A DNA stretch of 64,000 nucleotides from Desulfobaculum xiamenense (GCF_011927665.1 NZ_JAATJA010000004.1:62001-126000); one strand, 5' to 3'. Counted from the stretch's first letter, positions 25,966 through 34,865 are shown. The notes: generated by a model not told the origin, from the sequence alone. Translations and numbers: made by a program.

Positions 25966-26334
25966 ATGGGCTACCTGTTCATCCTCGGCACGGTGCTGAC
26001 CACCGTGTACGGCCAGATCGCCATCAAGTGGGGCGTGTCGCAGCGTGGTGGCCTTCCGGGCGGCGCGTGGGACAACGCCATGTTCCTCTTCGGTCTCGTT
26101 TTCGATCCGTGGATATTCTCGGGGCTTCTCGCGGCGTTCGTGGGAGCCCTGTTCTGGCTTGCCGCACTCACGCGTTTCCAACTCAGCTTCGCCTACCCCT
26201 TCATGAGCCTCAGCTTCGTCCTCGTCCTCGTCCTGTCGGCCCTCGTGCTCCACGAACCGCTGAATATCCACAAGATCGCCGGAGTGGCGCTCATCGTGGC
26301 GGGAATCGTGGTGTCCAGCCGGGGGCTTGGCTAG
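25966..26334 (+). CDS. small four-helix EamA/SMR-type membrane protein, possible sugar-lipid flippase subunit
   Basis: 122 residues with about four membrane spans (near 2-22, 38-62, 68-92, 98-118). The helical pattern and YGQIAIKWGVSQ start match half-size EamA/SMR proteins such as ArnE/ArnF, which flip undecaprenyl-phosphate-linked sugars. Strong GAGGAGGGAGG site before ATG 25966. GtrB-like transferases lie close by (27411 and 33921) and multi-span transferases follow, which supports a lipid-sugar flipping role. Family is sound; substrate is inference. Confidence 0.7.
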   Translation: MGYLFILGTVLTTVYGQIAIKWGVSQRGGLPGGAWDNAMFLFGLVFDPWIFSGLLAAFVGALFWLAALTRFQLSFAYPFMSLSFVLVLVLSALVLHEPLNIHKIAGVALIVAGIVVSSRGLG

Positions 26335-26385
26335 CGGCCGCATGGTCCGTGCATCCGGGGCGCGTGCCCCGGCAGGGGGAAAGAC

Positions 26386-27414
26386 ATGGCAACCGTTCTG
26401 GTCACGGGTTCGGGAGGCTACATCGGCACCGCGCTGGTGGACCGTCTGCTCGCGGACGGGCATCGCGTCATCGGCATGGACCGCTATTTCTTCGGCACCG
26501 GGCTTCTGGGCGACACCGTCGATCATCCGGGTTTCACGCTTGTGCGCGAGGACGTGCGCTCCTGCCGCGTGGAGCATTTCGCGGGCGTGGACGCGGTGTG
26601 CGACCTCGCCGCCCTGTCCAACGACCCCGCCGGGGATTTGGACCCCACCCTCACGCAGGACATCAATTTCCACGGCCGCGCCCATGTGGCGGCCACGGCC
26701 CGCCGCGCCGGGGTGCGGCGCTACGTGTTGGCCAGCTCGTGCAGCGTGTATGGCCGGGGCGAGGGCGTGCTCGACGAGGACTCGCCGCCGCGTCCCGTGT
26801 CCGAATACGCGCGGGCCAATCTCGCCGCCGAAAAGGCCGTGCTGGAACTGTCCTCGCCGGACTTCGCGGTGACGGCGCTTCGGCAGTCCACGGTCTACGG
26901 CCTGTCCAAGCGCATGCGCTTCGACCTCGTCATCAACCTCATGACCCTCAACGCCGTGGAGCGCGGGGTGCTCAACGTGCTGGGCGGCGGCACGCAGTGG
27001 CGGCCGCTGGTGCACGTGCTCGACGCTGTGGAGGCCTTTGCGCTGGTCCTCGGGGCGGACCCGGCCCTCGTTGGCGGGCGCGTGTTCAACGTGGGCAGCG
27101 ACGCCCAGAATTACCGCATCCTCACCGTGGCCTACATGGTGCGCGAGCGCCTGCCCTTTCCCGTGCGCGTGGACCTCACGCCCTCGGACCCCGACCACCG
27201 CGACTACAACGTCTCCTTCGTCCGCATCCGCGACGTGCTGGGCTTCACGCCCCGCCATACGCCGCACGAGGCCGTGGACGACATCTACGAGGCCATCAAG
27301 CTCGGGCGCGTGGACACGGGACCGCGTACCGTCACCGTGAAGTGGTACCGCTACCTGCTCGACGCGGACCGCGTGCTCTCCGAGGTCAAGCTCGACGGGA
27401 GGCTTCTGGCATGA
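26386..27414 (+). CDS. NAD-dependent epimerase/dehydratase (extended SDR), altered YxxxK motif
   Basis: 342 residues. Rossmann motif GSGGYIG (residues 8-14) and LASSCSVYG are typical of nucleotide-sugar epimerases. The catalytic YxxxK position reads Tyr141-Ala-Arg-Ala-Asn145, i.e. Lys is replaced by Asn; codons tac gcg cgg gcc aat leave no doubt about the reading. Another Lys (AAEK) lies six residues later. The protein is otherwise full length with the RWRPLVHVLDAVEAF segment. It may be a structural homologue with changed chemistry or a distinct subfamily. Ends in ATGA with the GtrB-like gene. Confidence 0.8.
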   Translation: MATVLVTGSGGYIGTALVDRLLADGHRVIGMDRYFFGTGLLGDTVDHPGFTLVREDVRSCRVEHFAGVDAVCDLAALSNDPAGDLDPTLTQDINFHGRAHVAATARRAGVRRYVLASSCSVYGRGEGVLDEDSPPRPVSEYARANLAAEKAVLELSSPDFAVTALRQSTVYGLSKRMRFDLVINLMTLNAVERGVLNVLGGGTQWRPLVHVLDAVEAFALVLGADPALVGGRVFNVGSDAQNYRILTVAYMVRERLPFPVRVDLTPSDPDHRDYNVSFVRIRDVLGFTPRHTPHEAVDDIYEAIKLGRVDTGPRTVTVKWYRYLLDADRVLSEVKLDGRLLA

Positions 27415-28385
27415 GCGGCAAATGCCCGCTGATCTCGGTGGTCACGCCGGTCTACGAGTCGGCGGGCTGCCTCGACGAACTCCACCGCCGCGTAGCGCAG
27501 GCCGTGGAGCCTCTCGACGCGGACTTCGAGCTGGTGATGGTGGACGACGGGAGCGCCGACGGCTCGTGGGAGGCCATCCGCGCCCTGAACGCGCGTGACC
27601 CGCGCGTGCGCGGGGTGCGCCTGTCGCGCAATTTTGGCCAGCACTACGCCATCACCGCCGGGCTGGACAGAGCGCGCGGCGAGTGGGTGGTGGTCATGGA
27701 CTGCGACCTGCAGGACAGGCCAGAGGAAATTCCCGCCCTGTACGCACGGGCGCTGGAGGGCCTTCGCATCGTGTTCGCGCGGCGCACGGATAGGCGCGAC
27801 GGCCTGCTGAAGCGCACCGGATCGCGGCTGTTCTACGTGGCGCTGCGCCATCTGGCCGGGGTGGACATCGACCCGCGCACGGCGAATTTCGGCATCTTCC
27901 ACCGTACGGTGGTGGAGAATTTCCGCCAGCTTCGCGAGCGCAGCCGGGCCTTTCACGTGCTGGTGCGTACGCTGGGCTTCCCGGCCGGGACTGTGGACGT
28001 GCGCCACGAGGCGCGCTTCGCCGGGCGCTCTGCCTACGACTTCGCACGGATGTTCGCGCTGGCTGTGGACATCATCGTTTCCCAGTCCGGCAGGCTGGCC
28101 ACGCTGTCCTTCGCGGTGGGCGTGGCGCTGGCGCTGTTCGCCTTCGGCTACGGGCTGTTCCTCATGGCGCGCAAGGTGCTGTGGGCCTATCCGGTGCCCG
28201 GATGGACCAGCGTCATGGTCTCCCTGTACCTCATCGGCGGGCTGGTGTTCATCAACCTCGGCCTTCTTGGCCTTTACCTCGGCAAGACCTTCGACGAGGT
28301 GAAGCGGCGGCCGCTGTACGTGGTGGCCGAGACCTGCGGCGAGGACACCGCAGAGGGGCGCGTCCGGCCCGAGGGGGTGGGCTGA
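27411..28385 (+). CDS. polyprenyl-phosphate glycosyltransferase, GtrB/DPM1-like
   Basis: 324 residues. GT2 start LISVVTPVYESAGCLDELH, VDDGSADGSWE, LSRNFGQHYAITAGLDRARGEWVVVMDCDLQDRPEE (metal site DCD). Two C-terminal membrane helices (about 220-247 and 255-283) place it in the GtrB/ArnC group, which makes undecaprenyl-phosphate-sugar at the inner membrane. A companion small flippase-like protein is encoded just upstream at 25966. A 1-bp TGATG overlap joins it to the next gene. Confidence 0.87.
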   Translation: MSGKCPLISVVTPVYESAGCLDELHRRVAQAVEPLDADFELVMVDDGSADGSWEAIRALNARDPRVRGVRLSRNFGQHYAITAGLDRARGEWVVVMDCDLQDRPEEIPALYARALEGLRIVFARRTDRRDGLLKRTGSRLFYVALRHLAGVDIDPRTANFGIFHRTVVENFRQLRERSRAFHVLVRTLGFPAGTVDVRHEARFAGRSAYDFARMFALAVDIIVSQSGRLATLSFAVGVALALFAFGYGLFLMARKVLWAYPVPGWTSVMVSLYLIGGLVFINLGLLGLYLGKTFDEVKRRPLYVVAETCGEDTAEGRVRPEGVG

Positions 28386-29419
28386 TGCTCGGCGTGGCGG
28401 TGGTGGGCTGCGGCTACTGGGGACCGAACCTCGTGCGCAATGTGGTGGCCTGTCCGCACACGCGGCTGGTGCGGGCATGCGATTTGGACGCCGGGCGTCT
28501 GGCGCGGGTGCTGGCCCCGTATCCCGGCGTGGACGCCTGTACGGACCTTGCCGAGGTATTGGCCGATCCGCGTGTTGAGGCCGTGGCCGTGGCCACGCCC
28601 GTGCATACCCACCACGCTGTGGCGCGGGCCTGTCTGGAGGCCGGGCGGCACGTGCTGGTGGAGAAGCCCATGGCCGCCTCCGTGGCCGAGGGGCGCGAGC
28701 TTGTCGAACTGGCCATGCGCAAGCGGCTGGTCCTCATGTGTGACCACATCTTCTGCTACGCGGGCGCGGTGCGGGCCATGAAGGGGCTGGTGGACGCCGG
28801 GCATCTCGGGGAGTTGCTGTATTTCGACTCCGTGCGCGTGAATTTGGGCCTCTTCCAGCGCGACGTGAACGTCATCTGGGACTTGGCCCCGCATGACCTT
28901 TCCGTGCTGGCCCTCGTCACGGGGCGGCGGCCCGTGGCCGTGACCGTGCACGCGGCGCGGCTGGCGGGCTGGCCGCAGGAGAACATCGCCTACGTGGCGC
29001 TGGACTTCGCCGATGGCTTCATCGCGCATCTGCATCTCAATTGGCTTTCGCCTGTGAAGATACGCAAGACCATCATCGGCGGCAGCGAGCGGATGATCGT
29101 CTGGAACGACCTTGACCCTGTGGAGACGCTCAAGGTCTACGACAAGGGCGTGGTGGTGGACGCCGGACCGGGCCGCGAGGAGCGCGACAGGATGCTCGTG
29201 TCCTACCGCACGGGCGGGGTGGCCTCGCCGCATGTGCCGCAGGGCGAGGCGCTGGCTGCCGTGGTGGCGGAGTTCGCGGCGGCCATTGCCGAGGGGCGCG
29301 AGGCCCTGACCGGCGGGCGCGAGGGGCTGGACGTGCTGCGCGTTCTGGAGGCGGCGCAACGCTCCGTGGAACGCGGCGGGGAACGGGTGCGGGTGGATGA
29401 CGCGGAGGAGAGGCCATGA
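28385..29419 (+). CDS. Gfo/Idh/MocA oxidoreductase, WbpB/WlbA-like
   Basis: 344 residues. N-terminal NAD-binding VVGCGYWGPNLVRN, ATPVHTH, and the conserved EKPMA; the C-terminal domain carries DLAPHDLSVL. With the acetyltransferase and aminotransferase that follow, gene order and families match wbpB-wbpD-wbpE / wlbA-B-C, which turn UDP-GlcNAc-uronate into UDP-2,3-diacetamido-2,3-dideoxyglucuronate. This enzyme would oxidise C3. Related Gfo/Idh enzymes also act on other 3-keto sugars, so the exact sugar is inferred. Confidence 0.85.
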   Translation: MLGVAVVGCGYWGPNLVRNVVACPHTRLVRACDLDAGRLARVLAPYPGVDACTDLAEVLADPRVEAVAVATPVHTHHAVARACLEAGRHVLVEKPMAASVAEGRELVELAMRKRLVLMCDHIFCYAGAVRAMKGLVDAGHLGELLYFDSVRVNLGLFQRDVNVIWDLAPHDLSVLALVTGRRPVAVTVHAARLAGWPQENIAYVALDFADGFIAHLHLNWLSPVKIRKTIIGGSERMIVWNDLDPVETLKVYDKGVVVDAGPGREERDRMLVSYRTGGVASPHVPQGEALAAVVAEFAAAIAEGREALTGGREGLDVLRVLEAAQRSVERGGERVRVDDAEERP

Positions 29420-29898
29420 CGCGCTTTTCGTGCATCGCGGCGGACGTGCGCCTTGGGGCCGGGGTGGTGCTGCGCGACTTCGTGAACCTCTACGGCTGCG
29501 AGGTGGGCGACGGCACGCGCATCGGAACCTTCGTGGAGATACAGAAGAACGCCAGCGTGGGCCGCAACTGCAAGATTTCGAGCCATACCTTCGTCTGCGA
29601 GGGCGTGCGTATCGGCGACGGCGTCTTCGTTGGGCACAACGTGAGCTTCGTCAACGATCCGCGCCCGCGCGCCGTGGGGGACGACGGCGAACCCCTCGGC
29701 GACGGCGAGTGGACCGTGGTGCCCACCGTGGTGGAGGACCGCGCGGCCATCGGCTCCGGCGCGGTGATCCTGTGCGGGGTGACCATCGGCCGGGGCGCGC
29801 TGGTCGGTGCCGGGGCCGTGGTCACGCGCGATGTGCCGCCCGGCGAGGTGTGGGTGGGCAATCCCGCCCGGTTCCTCAAGCGTGTGGAGGACATGTGA
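29416..29898 (+). CDS. left-handed beta-helix N-acetyltransferase, WbpD/WlbB-like
   Basis: 160 residues made almost entirely of hexapeptide turns (VRLGAGV, CEVGDGTRIGTFVEIQ, SVGRNCKI, VRIGDGVFVGHNV, VTIGRGALVGAGAVV). FVNDPRPRA and the final GNPARFLKRV match the WbpD group, which acetylates the 3-amino group of the UDP-sugar using acetyl-CoA. The start ATG overlaps the oxidoreductase stop; the stop overlaps the aminotransferase start (TGATG). Confidence 0.88.
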   Translation: MTRFSCIAADVRLGAGVVLRDFVNLYGCEVGDGTRIGTFVEIQKNASVGRNCKISSHTFVCEGVRIGDGVFVGHNVSFVNDPRPRAVGDDGEPLGDGEWTVVPTVVEDRAAIGSGAVILCGVTIGRGALVGAGAVVTRDVPPGEVWVGNPARFLKRVEDM

Positions 29899-31013
29899 TG
29901 CGCGTGCCGTTTTTGGACCTCGCGGCGCAGCATGCCCCGCTGGCCGGGGACATCCTCGCGGCGTGGCGCGGCGTGCTGGAGGCCGGGGCCTTCGTGGGCG
30001 GGGAGCACGTGGAGGCCTTTGAGCGCGAGTTCGCCATGGCTTGCGGTACGCGGCACTGCGTGGCCGTGGGCAGCGGCACGGACGCGCTGCGCTTCGCGTT
30101 CATGGCTCTTGGCCTTGCGCCGGGGGACGAGGTCATCGTTCCGCCCATGACGTTCATCGCCACGGCGGAGGCCGTGACGCAGGCCGGAGGACGGCCCGTG
30201 TTCGCGGACCTCGACCCCGCGACGCATACCCTCGACCCCGCGCGCTTCGAGGCGGCCATCACCCCGAAAACGCGCGGCGTGGTGCCCGTGCATCTCTACG
30301 GTCAGCCTGCGGATATGGAGCCGATCCTCGACGTGGCAGGGCGGCGCGGGCTGTGGGTGGTGGAGGACGCGGCGCAGGCGCACCTGGCCACCTATCGCGG
30401 ACGCATGGCCGGGAGCATGGGCCATGCGGCGGCGTTCTCCTTCTATCCCGGCAAGAATCTCGGGGCCTGCGGCGAGGCCGGGGCCGTGACCACGGACGAT
30501 GCCCGTGTGGCCGCCGCCGTGCGCGTGCTGCGCGACCACGGACAGGCGACCAAGAACGTGCACGAGCGCGAGGGCTATAACGGCCGTTGCGACGCGCTTC
30601 AGGCCGCGGCCCTTCGGGTGAAGCTGCCCCGGCTGGCGGCCTGGAACGCGAAACGTGCCGAGCTTGCCGTGCGTTATGGCGAGCTTCTGGCCGCAGTGCC
30701 GGGGGTGGACGTTTCCACCGAGGCCGAGGGGCGTTCGTCGAGCTGGCATCTGTATCCGGTCTTCGTGGAGCACCGCGACCGCGTGCGGGAATTCATGACG
30801 CGCATGGGCGTGGGCACCGGGGTGCACTATCCCGTGCCGCTGCACCTCATGCCGCCGTACGCGCACCTTGGGCATCGGGAGGGCGATTTCCCCGTGGCCG
30901 AGGACTGCGCCCGGCGGGTGCTGACCCTTCCGCTGTATCCGGAAATGAACGAGGCGCAGGTGGCGATCGTGGTGGAGGCCCTGTCGCGGGCCGTGGCCGC
31001 CGCCGCGAGGTGA
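29898..31013 (+). CDS. DegT-family aminotransferase, WbpE/WlbC-like
   Basis: 371 residues. VPFLDLAAQHAPL start, GSGTDALRFAFMALGL, VVPVHLYGQPADM, VVEDAAQAH, and PLP lysine in SFYPGKNLG (Lys186). These fit the 3-aminotransferases (WbpE type) that add an amino group to C3 of a 3-keto-uronic acid nucleotide. It completes a three-gene set with 28385 and 29416. UDP-GlcNAc 6-dehydrogenase and 2-epimerase, needed upstream or downstream, are not in the window. Confidence 0.88.
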   Translation: MRVPFLDLAAQHAPLAGDILAAWRGVLEAGAFVGGEHVEAFEREFAMACGTRHCVAVGSGTDALRFAFMALGLAPGDEVIVPPMTFIATAEAVTQAGGRPVFADLDPATHTLDPARFEAAITPKTRGVVPVHLYGQPADMEPILDVAGRRGLWVVEDAAQAHLATYRGRMAGSMGHAAAFSFYPGKNLGACGEAGAVTTDDARVAAAVRVLRDHGQATKNVHEREGYNGRCDALQAAALRVKLPRLAAWNAKRAELAVRYGELLAAVPGVDVSTEAEGRSSSWHLYPVFVEHRDRVREFMTRMGVGTGVHYPVPLHLMPPYAHLGHREGDFPVAEDCARRVLTLPLYPEMNEAQVAIVVEALSRAVAAAAR

Positions 31014-31041
31014 GGGACAACGAATCGCGCGAGGAGAGGGC

Positions 31042-32049
31042 ATGGAACTGGAAGGACGGCAGTGCCTCGTCACGGGCGGGGCGGGATTTATCGGCTCGCA
31101 TCTGGTGGACGCGCTGTTGGAGCGCGGAGCGAGGGTGCGCGTGCTGGACGACTTTTCCAACGGCAGCGCGGAGAACCTCGGCACGCAGGCCGGACGCGCC
31201 GGGCTTGAGATTGCTCGGGGTAGCGTGGTGGACCCCTTCGACGTGCGCCGCGCCGTGGACGGGGTGCAGGTCGTTTTTCATCTCGCCTGCCTCGGGGTAC
31301 GGCATTCGCTGGCCCATCCCTTCGCCAACCATCGCGTCAACGCCGAAGGCACGCTGTTGCTGCTTGAGGCCGCGCGGCGGGCTGGTTGCGCGCGCTTCGT
31401 GCACTGCTCCTCGTCCGAGATTTACGGCAGCGCGCGAAGCGTGCCCATGAGCGAGGCCCACTCCGCGCGACCGCGTACGGTGTATGGCGCATCCAAGCTG
31501 GCGGGTGAGGCCAGCGCACGGGCCTACCATTCTGCTTACGGCCTGCCGGTGGCCGTGGTGCGGCCCTTCAATGCCTATGGTCCGCGCTCGCACCACGCCG
31601 GGGACGCCGGGGAGGTCATCCCCAAGTCCATCGTGCGGGCCATGGCTGGGCTGGACGTCACCGTGCATGGCGACGGCACCCAGACGCGCGACTTTACCTA
31701 TGTGACCGACGTGGCCGAGGCGCTGGCCCTTGCGGCGGAATGCGACGCCTGCGTCGGGCTGACGCTCAACGTGGGCAGCGGACGGGAAATGGCCATTGGC
31801 GAACTGTGCGCGCGCGTGGTGCGGGCCGTGGGCAATCCCGAGGCCGTGGTGGCCCACACGCGCGAGCGCCCCGGCGATGTGCTCCGCCTGCTGGCCGACG
31901 CCTCGCGCTTCCGGTCCCTGACGGGGTGGGAGCCGAAGGTGAGCTTCGGCGAGGGGCTTTCGCGTACCGTGGAATGGTTCGCTCGGCATCCTGCCGGGGC
32001 CGAGGCGCTGGCGCGGCAGGCTCCGGAACGCAACTGGGAGGAATGGTGA
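31042..32049 (+). CDS. NAD-dependent nucleotide-sugar 4,6-dehydratase (LegB-like SDR)
   Basis: 335 residues; GAGGAGAGGG before ATG 31042. TGGAGFIGSHLVDAL, CSSSEIYG and YGASKLAGE (intact YxxxK) are clear. The acidic residue directly after the Ser triad (SSSE) is typical of dehydratases rather than 4-epimerases. With the next aminotransferase and NeuD-like acyltransferase it forms a LegB-LegC-LegH-like order for a 2,4-diamino-trideoxy sugar. A UDP-GlcNAc 4-epimerase function cannot be excluded. Confidence 0.8.
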   Translation: MELEGRQCLVTGGAGFIGSHLVDALLERGARVRVLDDFSNGSAENLGTQAGRAGLEIARGSVVDPFDVRRAVDGVQVVFHLACLGVRHSLAHPFANHRVNAEGTLLLLEAARRAGCARFVHCSSSEIYGSARSVPMSEAHSARPRTVYGASKLAGEASARAYHSAYGLPVAVVRPFNAYGPRSHHAGDAGEVIPKSIVRAMAGLDVTVHGDGTQTRDFTYVTDVAEALALAAECDACVGLTLNVGSGREMAIGELCARVVRAVGNPEAVVAHTRERPGDVLRLLADASRFRSLTGWEPKVSFGEGLSRTVEWFARHPAGAEALARQAPERNWEEW

Positions 32050-33287
32050 TGATACCCGTTGCCAGACCATGGCTTGGCGAGGAGGAGGCGGCCGCCGCCC
32101 GCGAGGCGATCCTGTCCGGATGGGTGACGCAGGGGCCGAGGGTTGTGGCCTTCGAGGGGGCCTTTGCTGAGCGCTGTGGGGCCACGCATGCCTGCGCGGT
32201 ATCCAGCTGCACCACGGCGCTACATATGGCGCTTCTGGCCGTTGGCGTGCGGCCCGGCGACGTCGTCGTCACCGTGAGCCATAGCTTCATCGCCACGGCC
32301 AACGCGGTGCGCCACTGCGGCGCGGAACCGGCCTTCGTGGACGTGGAGCCGGAGACCTTCAACATGTCGCCCGAGGCCCTTGAGCGCTTTCTGGAGGAGG
32401 ACTGCGCCCTGCGCGACGGCGTGCTGCGACACGATTTCGCCACGCGCGGCGGGCTGCCGTCCGAAAGCCCGCTCTGGGCCTGCGGGGGTGGGCGCGCCGG
32501 GCGGGTGGCGGCTGTGCTGCCCGTGCACCAGCTTGGCATGCCCTGCGACATGACGCGCATCCTCGCCATCGCCGGGCGCTTCGGGCTGCCCGTGGTGGAG
32601 GACGCGGCCGGCGCGGCGGGAAGCGCCCTGTCCGTGGACGGCGGAGCGAGCTTCGCCCCTGTGGGCAGGCCCCACGGCGCGGCGGCGTGCTTTTCCTTCC
32701 ATCCGCGCAAGATTCTCACCACCGGCGACGGCGGCATGCTGACCACGGCGGACGCGGCCTTGGACGCGGCCTTCCGACTGTACCGCCAGCACGGCATGAG
32801 CGTGTCCGACGCGGTGCGCCACAGCGCGCGCAGGGTGACCATCGAGTCCTACGTCACCACCGGCTACAACTACCGCATGACGGACATTCAGGCCGCCGTG
32901 GGCGTGGTGCAGCTCGGCAGGCTGGATGACATGATCGAGGGGCGTCGGCGTCTGCGCGCCCTGTACGAGCAGGCGCTTTCCGGTGTTGGCTGGCTGCGTC
33001 TGCCCTGCGAGCCGCGCCACGCCCGTTGGAACGTCATGAGCTATCCGGTGCGCCTCATGCCGGACGCTCCCGTCGGGCGCGACGAGTTCATGCAGCGCCT
33101 GCTGGACCGTGGGGTCGCCTCGCGGCCCGGGGTCATGAACGCCCACGCGGAGCCGCCCTACCGCACGGGGCTTCGCCTCCCGCATTCCGAGGATGCGCGG
33201 GAGCGTGTGGTGCTTCTGCCCATGTTCAACGGCATGAGCGAGGCGGACGTGGAGACCGTGGCGCGGGAGGTGCGCGGTGTCGGATGA
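32049..33287 (+). CDS. DegT-family aminotransferase (LegC/PglE-like)
   Basis: 412 residues; TGATG overlap with the dehydratase, Shine-Dalgarno GGGAGG inside the upstream gene. MIPVARPWLGEEEA, SSCTTALHMALLA, VVEDAAGAAGS and the PLP lysine in CFSFHPRKILTTGDGG (Lys221). The protein is about 35 residues longer than usual because of an insert around residues 120-150. It would aminate the 4-keto product of the dehydratase. Confidence 0.85.
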   Translation: MIPVARPWLGEEEAAAAREAILSGWVTQGPRVVAFEGAFAERCGATHACAVSSCTTALHMALLAVGVRPGDVVVTVSHSFIATANAVRHCGAEPAFVDVEPETFNMSPEALERFLEEDCALRDGVLRHDFATRGGLPSESPLWACGGGRAGRVAAVLPVHQLGMPCDMTRILAIAGRFGLPVVEDAAGAAGSALSVDGGASFAPVGRPHGAAACFSFHPRKILTTGDGGMLTTADAALDAAFRLYRQHGMSVSDAVRHSARRVTIESYVTTGYNYRMTDIQAAVGVVQLGRLDDMIEGRRRLRALYEQALSGVGWLRLPCEPRHARWNVMSYPVRLMPDAPVGRDEFMQRLLDRGVASRPGVMNAHAEPPYRTGLRLPHSEDARERVVLLPMFNGMSEADVETVAREVRGVG

Positions 33288-33924
33288 CGTGCTGCTTTTC
33301 CCCTTCGGCGGCAACGCGCGCGAGGCGCTGGCCTGCATGCTGGGACCGGGGGCGGTGGCGCGCCCGGCGGGCTTCGTGGACGATGACCCCGACACCCACG
33401 AGCGCGAGTGCTGCGGCGTGCCGGTTCTCGGCGGGCGGGAGTGGCTGTCGCGCATGCCCTACGTGCGGGTGCTGGCGGTGCCGGGTAGCCCGGCCACCTA
33501 TCGCAAGCGCGCTGACATCATCGACGGACTCGGCCTTGCGCGGGGGCGCTTCGCCACGCTGGTCCATGCCCACGCTAGCGTGGCGCGGGACGTGGAGCTT
33601 GGCGTCAACACGCTGGTCATGCCCGGGGCCTTTGTGGGGCCGGGGGCTGTTGTCGGCGACCACTGCCTGATCATGGCCGGGGCCGTGGTCTCGCATGATA
33701 CGCGGGTGGGAGCGTATTCCATCGTCGCGGCCGGGGCGGTGCTGGCCGGGTTCGTGACTGTTGGGCGAGGCTGCTACCTCGGTGCGGGCTGCCGCCTGCG
33801 CGAGGGTGTGCAGGTGGGCGACGGGGCGCTGGTCGGCATGGGCGCGGTGGTCCTCGCCGACGTGCCGCCGGACGAGACATGGGCGGGCATCCCCGCCCGA
33901 CGGCTGGCGGAGGCTGATGCATGA
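33277..33924 (+). CDS. NeuD/PglD-type acyltransferase (LegH-like)
   Basis: 215 residues from GTG 33277 with GGGAGG five bases upstream; overlaps the aminotransferase by 11 bp. N-terminal alpha/beta nucleotide-sugar-binding part (VLLFPFGGNAREALA, GFVDDDP, CGVPVLGG) followed by a left-handed beta-helix (VELGVNTLVMPGAFVGPG, VGDHCLIMAGAVVSHD, VGDGALVGMGAVV). This two-part build is that of PglD/NeuD, acetylating the new 4-amino group. The usual catalytic His may be the one in VVSHD; acyl donor not determinable. Confidence 0.85.
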   Translation: MSDDVLLFPFGGNAREALACMLGPGAVARPAGFVDDDPDTHERECCGVPVLGGREWLSRMPYVRVLAVPGSPATYRKRADIIDGLGLARGRFATLVHAHASVARDVELGVNTLVMPGAFVGPGAVVGDHCLIMAGAVVSHDTRVGAYSIVAAGAVLAGFVTVGRGCYLGAGCRLREGVQVGDGALVGMGAVVLADVPPDETWAGIPARRLAEADA

Positions 33925-34865
33925 GACTTTCGGCGGTCATCCCGGCCTACAACGAGGCCGCGAACATTCCCGTCACCGTGCCCGCGGTGCTGGGGATGCT
34001 CGATGCCGCCGCCGAGGGCTGCTCTGTGGAGGTCGTGGTGGTGGACGACCACTCCACGGACGGCACCTTCGGGGCCGTGGCCGCCCTAGGCGACGCGCGG
34101 GTGCGTTGCCTGCGTCTGTCACGCCGCTCGGGCAGCCATACGGCGCTTCGGGCCGGGCTGGCCCATGCGCGGGGGGATGCGGTGTTCTGCATCGCGGCCG
34201 ACGGGCAGGACGATCCGGCGGCCATGGCGGAGATGGTGGCCAAGTGGCGGGCTGGCGCGCAGGTGGTGTGGGCCCTTCGCGAGCGTCGCGACGAGGGCCT
34301 TGCGCGGGTGCTGACGGCGCGGGCGTTCTATCTGCTGCTGCGGCTTCTGACTGGTGGCAACGGCGGCATCGACCTCTCGCGGGCGGATTTCTACCTGCTG
34401 GACCGGGCCGTGGTGGACGCGGTGCGCACCTGCCGCGAGCGTAACACCTCGCTTTTCGGGCTGCTGGCGTGGATTGGCTTCGCGCAGGACAGCGTGGACT
34501 ACGTGCGCAGGCCCCGCGTCAGCGGACGATCCAAGTGGAGCCTTCGCACGCGCTGGCTTCTGGCCAAGGACTGGCTCATCGCCTTTTCCGGCCTGCCGCT
34601 CAAGGCGGCCACGTGGCTGGGGCTCGCCTCGTCGCTGGCGGGATTCTGCCATGCGCTGTGGGTGGTGTGGCTGGCGCTCGGGCAGGGGGTGCGGGTGGAA
34701 GGCTGGGCGTCGCTCATGGTGGCGGTGCTGGTGCTTGGCGGAGCGCAGCTCTTCATGCTCGGCGTGTTCGGCGAATACTTGTGGCGCAACCTCGACGAGG
34801 CCCGTGGGCGGCCCAACTGGTTCATTGAGCGCGACAGCGCCGGGGAGGGCGGTGATGTCTGCTGA
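33921..34865 (+). CDS. GtrB/DPM1-like polyprenyl-phosphate glycosyltransferase
   Basis: 314 residues; ATGA overlap. LSAVIPAYNEAANIPVTV, VVDDHSTDGTF, ARGDAVFCIAADGQDDPAAM, and SGRSKWSLRTR before two C-terminal membrane helices (about 225-250 and 262-290). This is the second GtrB-like enzyme in the run. It differs enough from the one at 27411 to suggest another sugar. It probably loads undecaprenyl phosphate for use by the following multi-span proteins. Confidence 0.86.
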   Translation: MRLSAVIPAYNEAANIPVTVPAVLGMLDAAAEGCSVEVVVVDDHSTDGTFGAVAALGDARVRCLRLSRRSGSHTALRAGLAHARGDAVFCIAADGQDDPAAMAEMVAKWRAGAQVVWALRERRDEGLARVLTARAFYLLLRLLTGGNGGIDLSRADFYLLDRAVVDAVRTCRERNTSLFGLLAWIGFAQDSVDYVRRPRVSGRSKWSLRTRWLLAKDWLIAFSGLPLKAATWLGLASSLAGFCHALWVVWLALGQGVRVEGWASLMVAVLVLGGAQLFMLGVFGEYLWRNLDEARGRPNWFIERDSAGEGGDVC

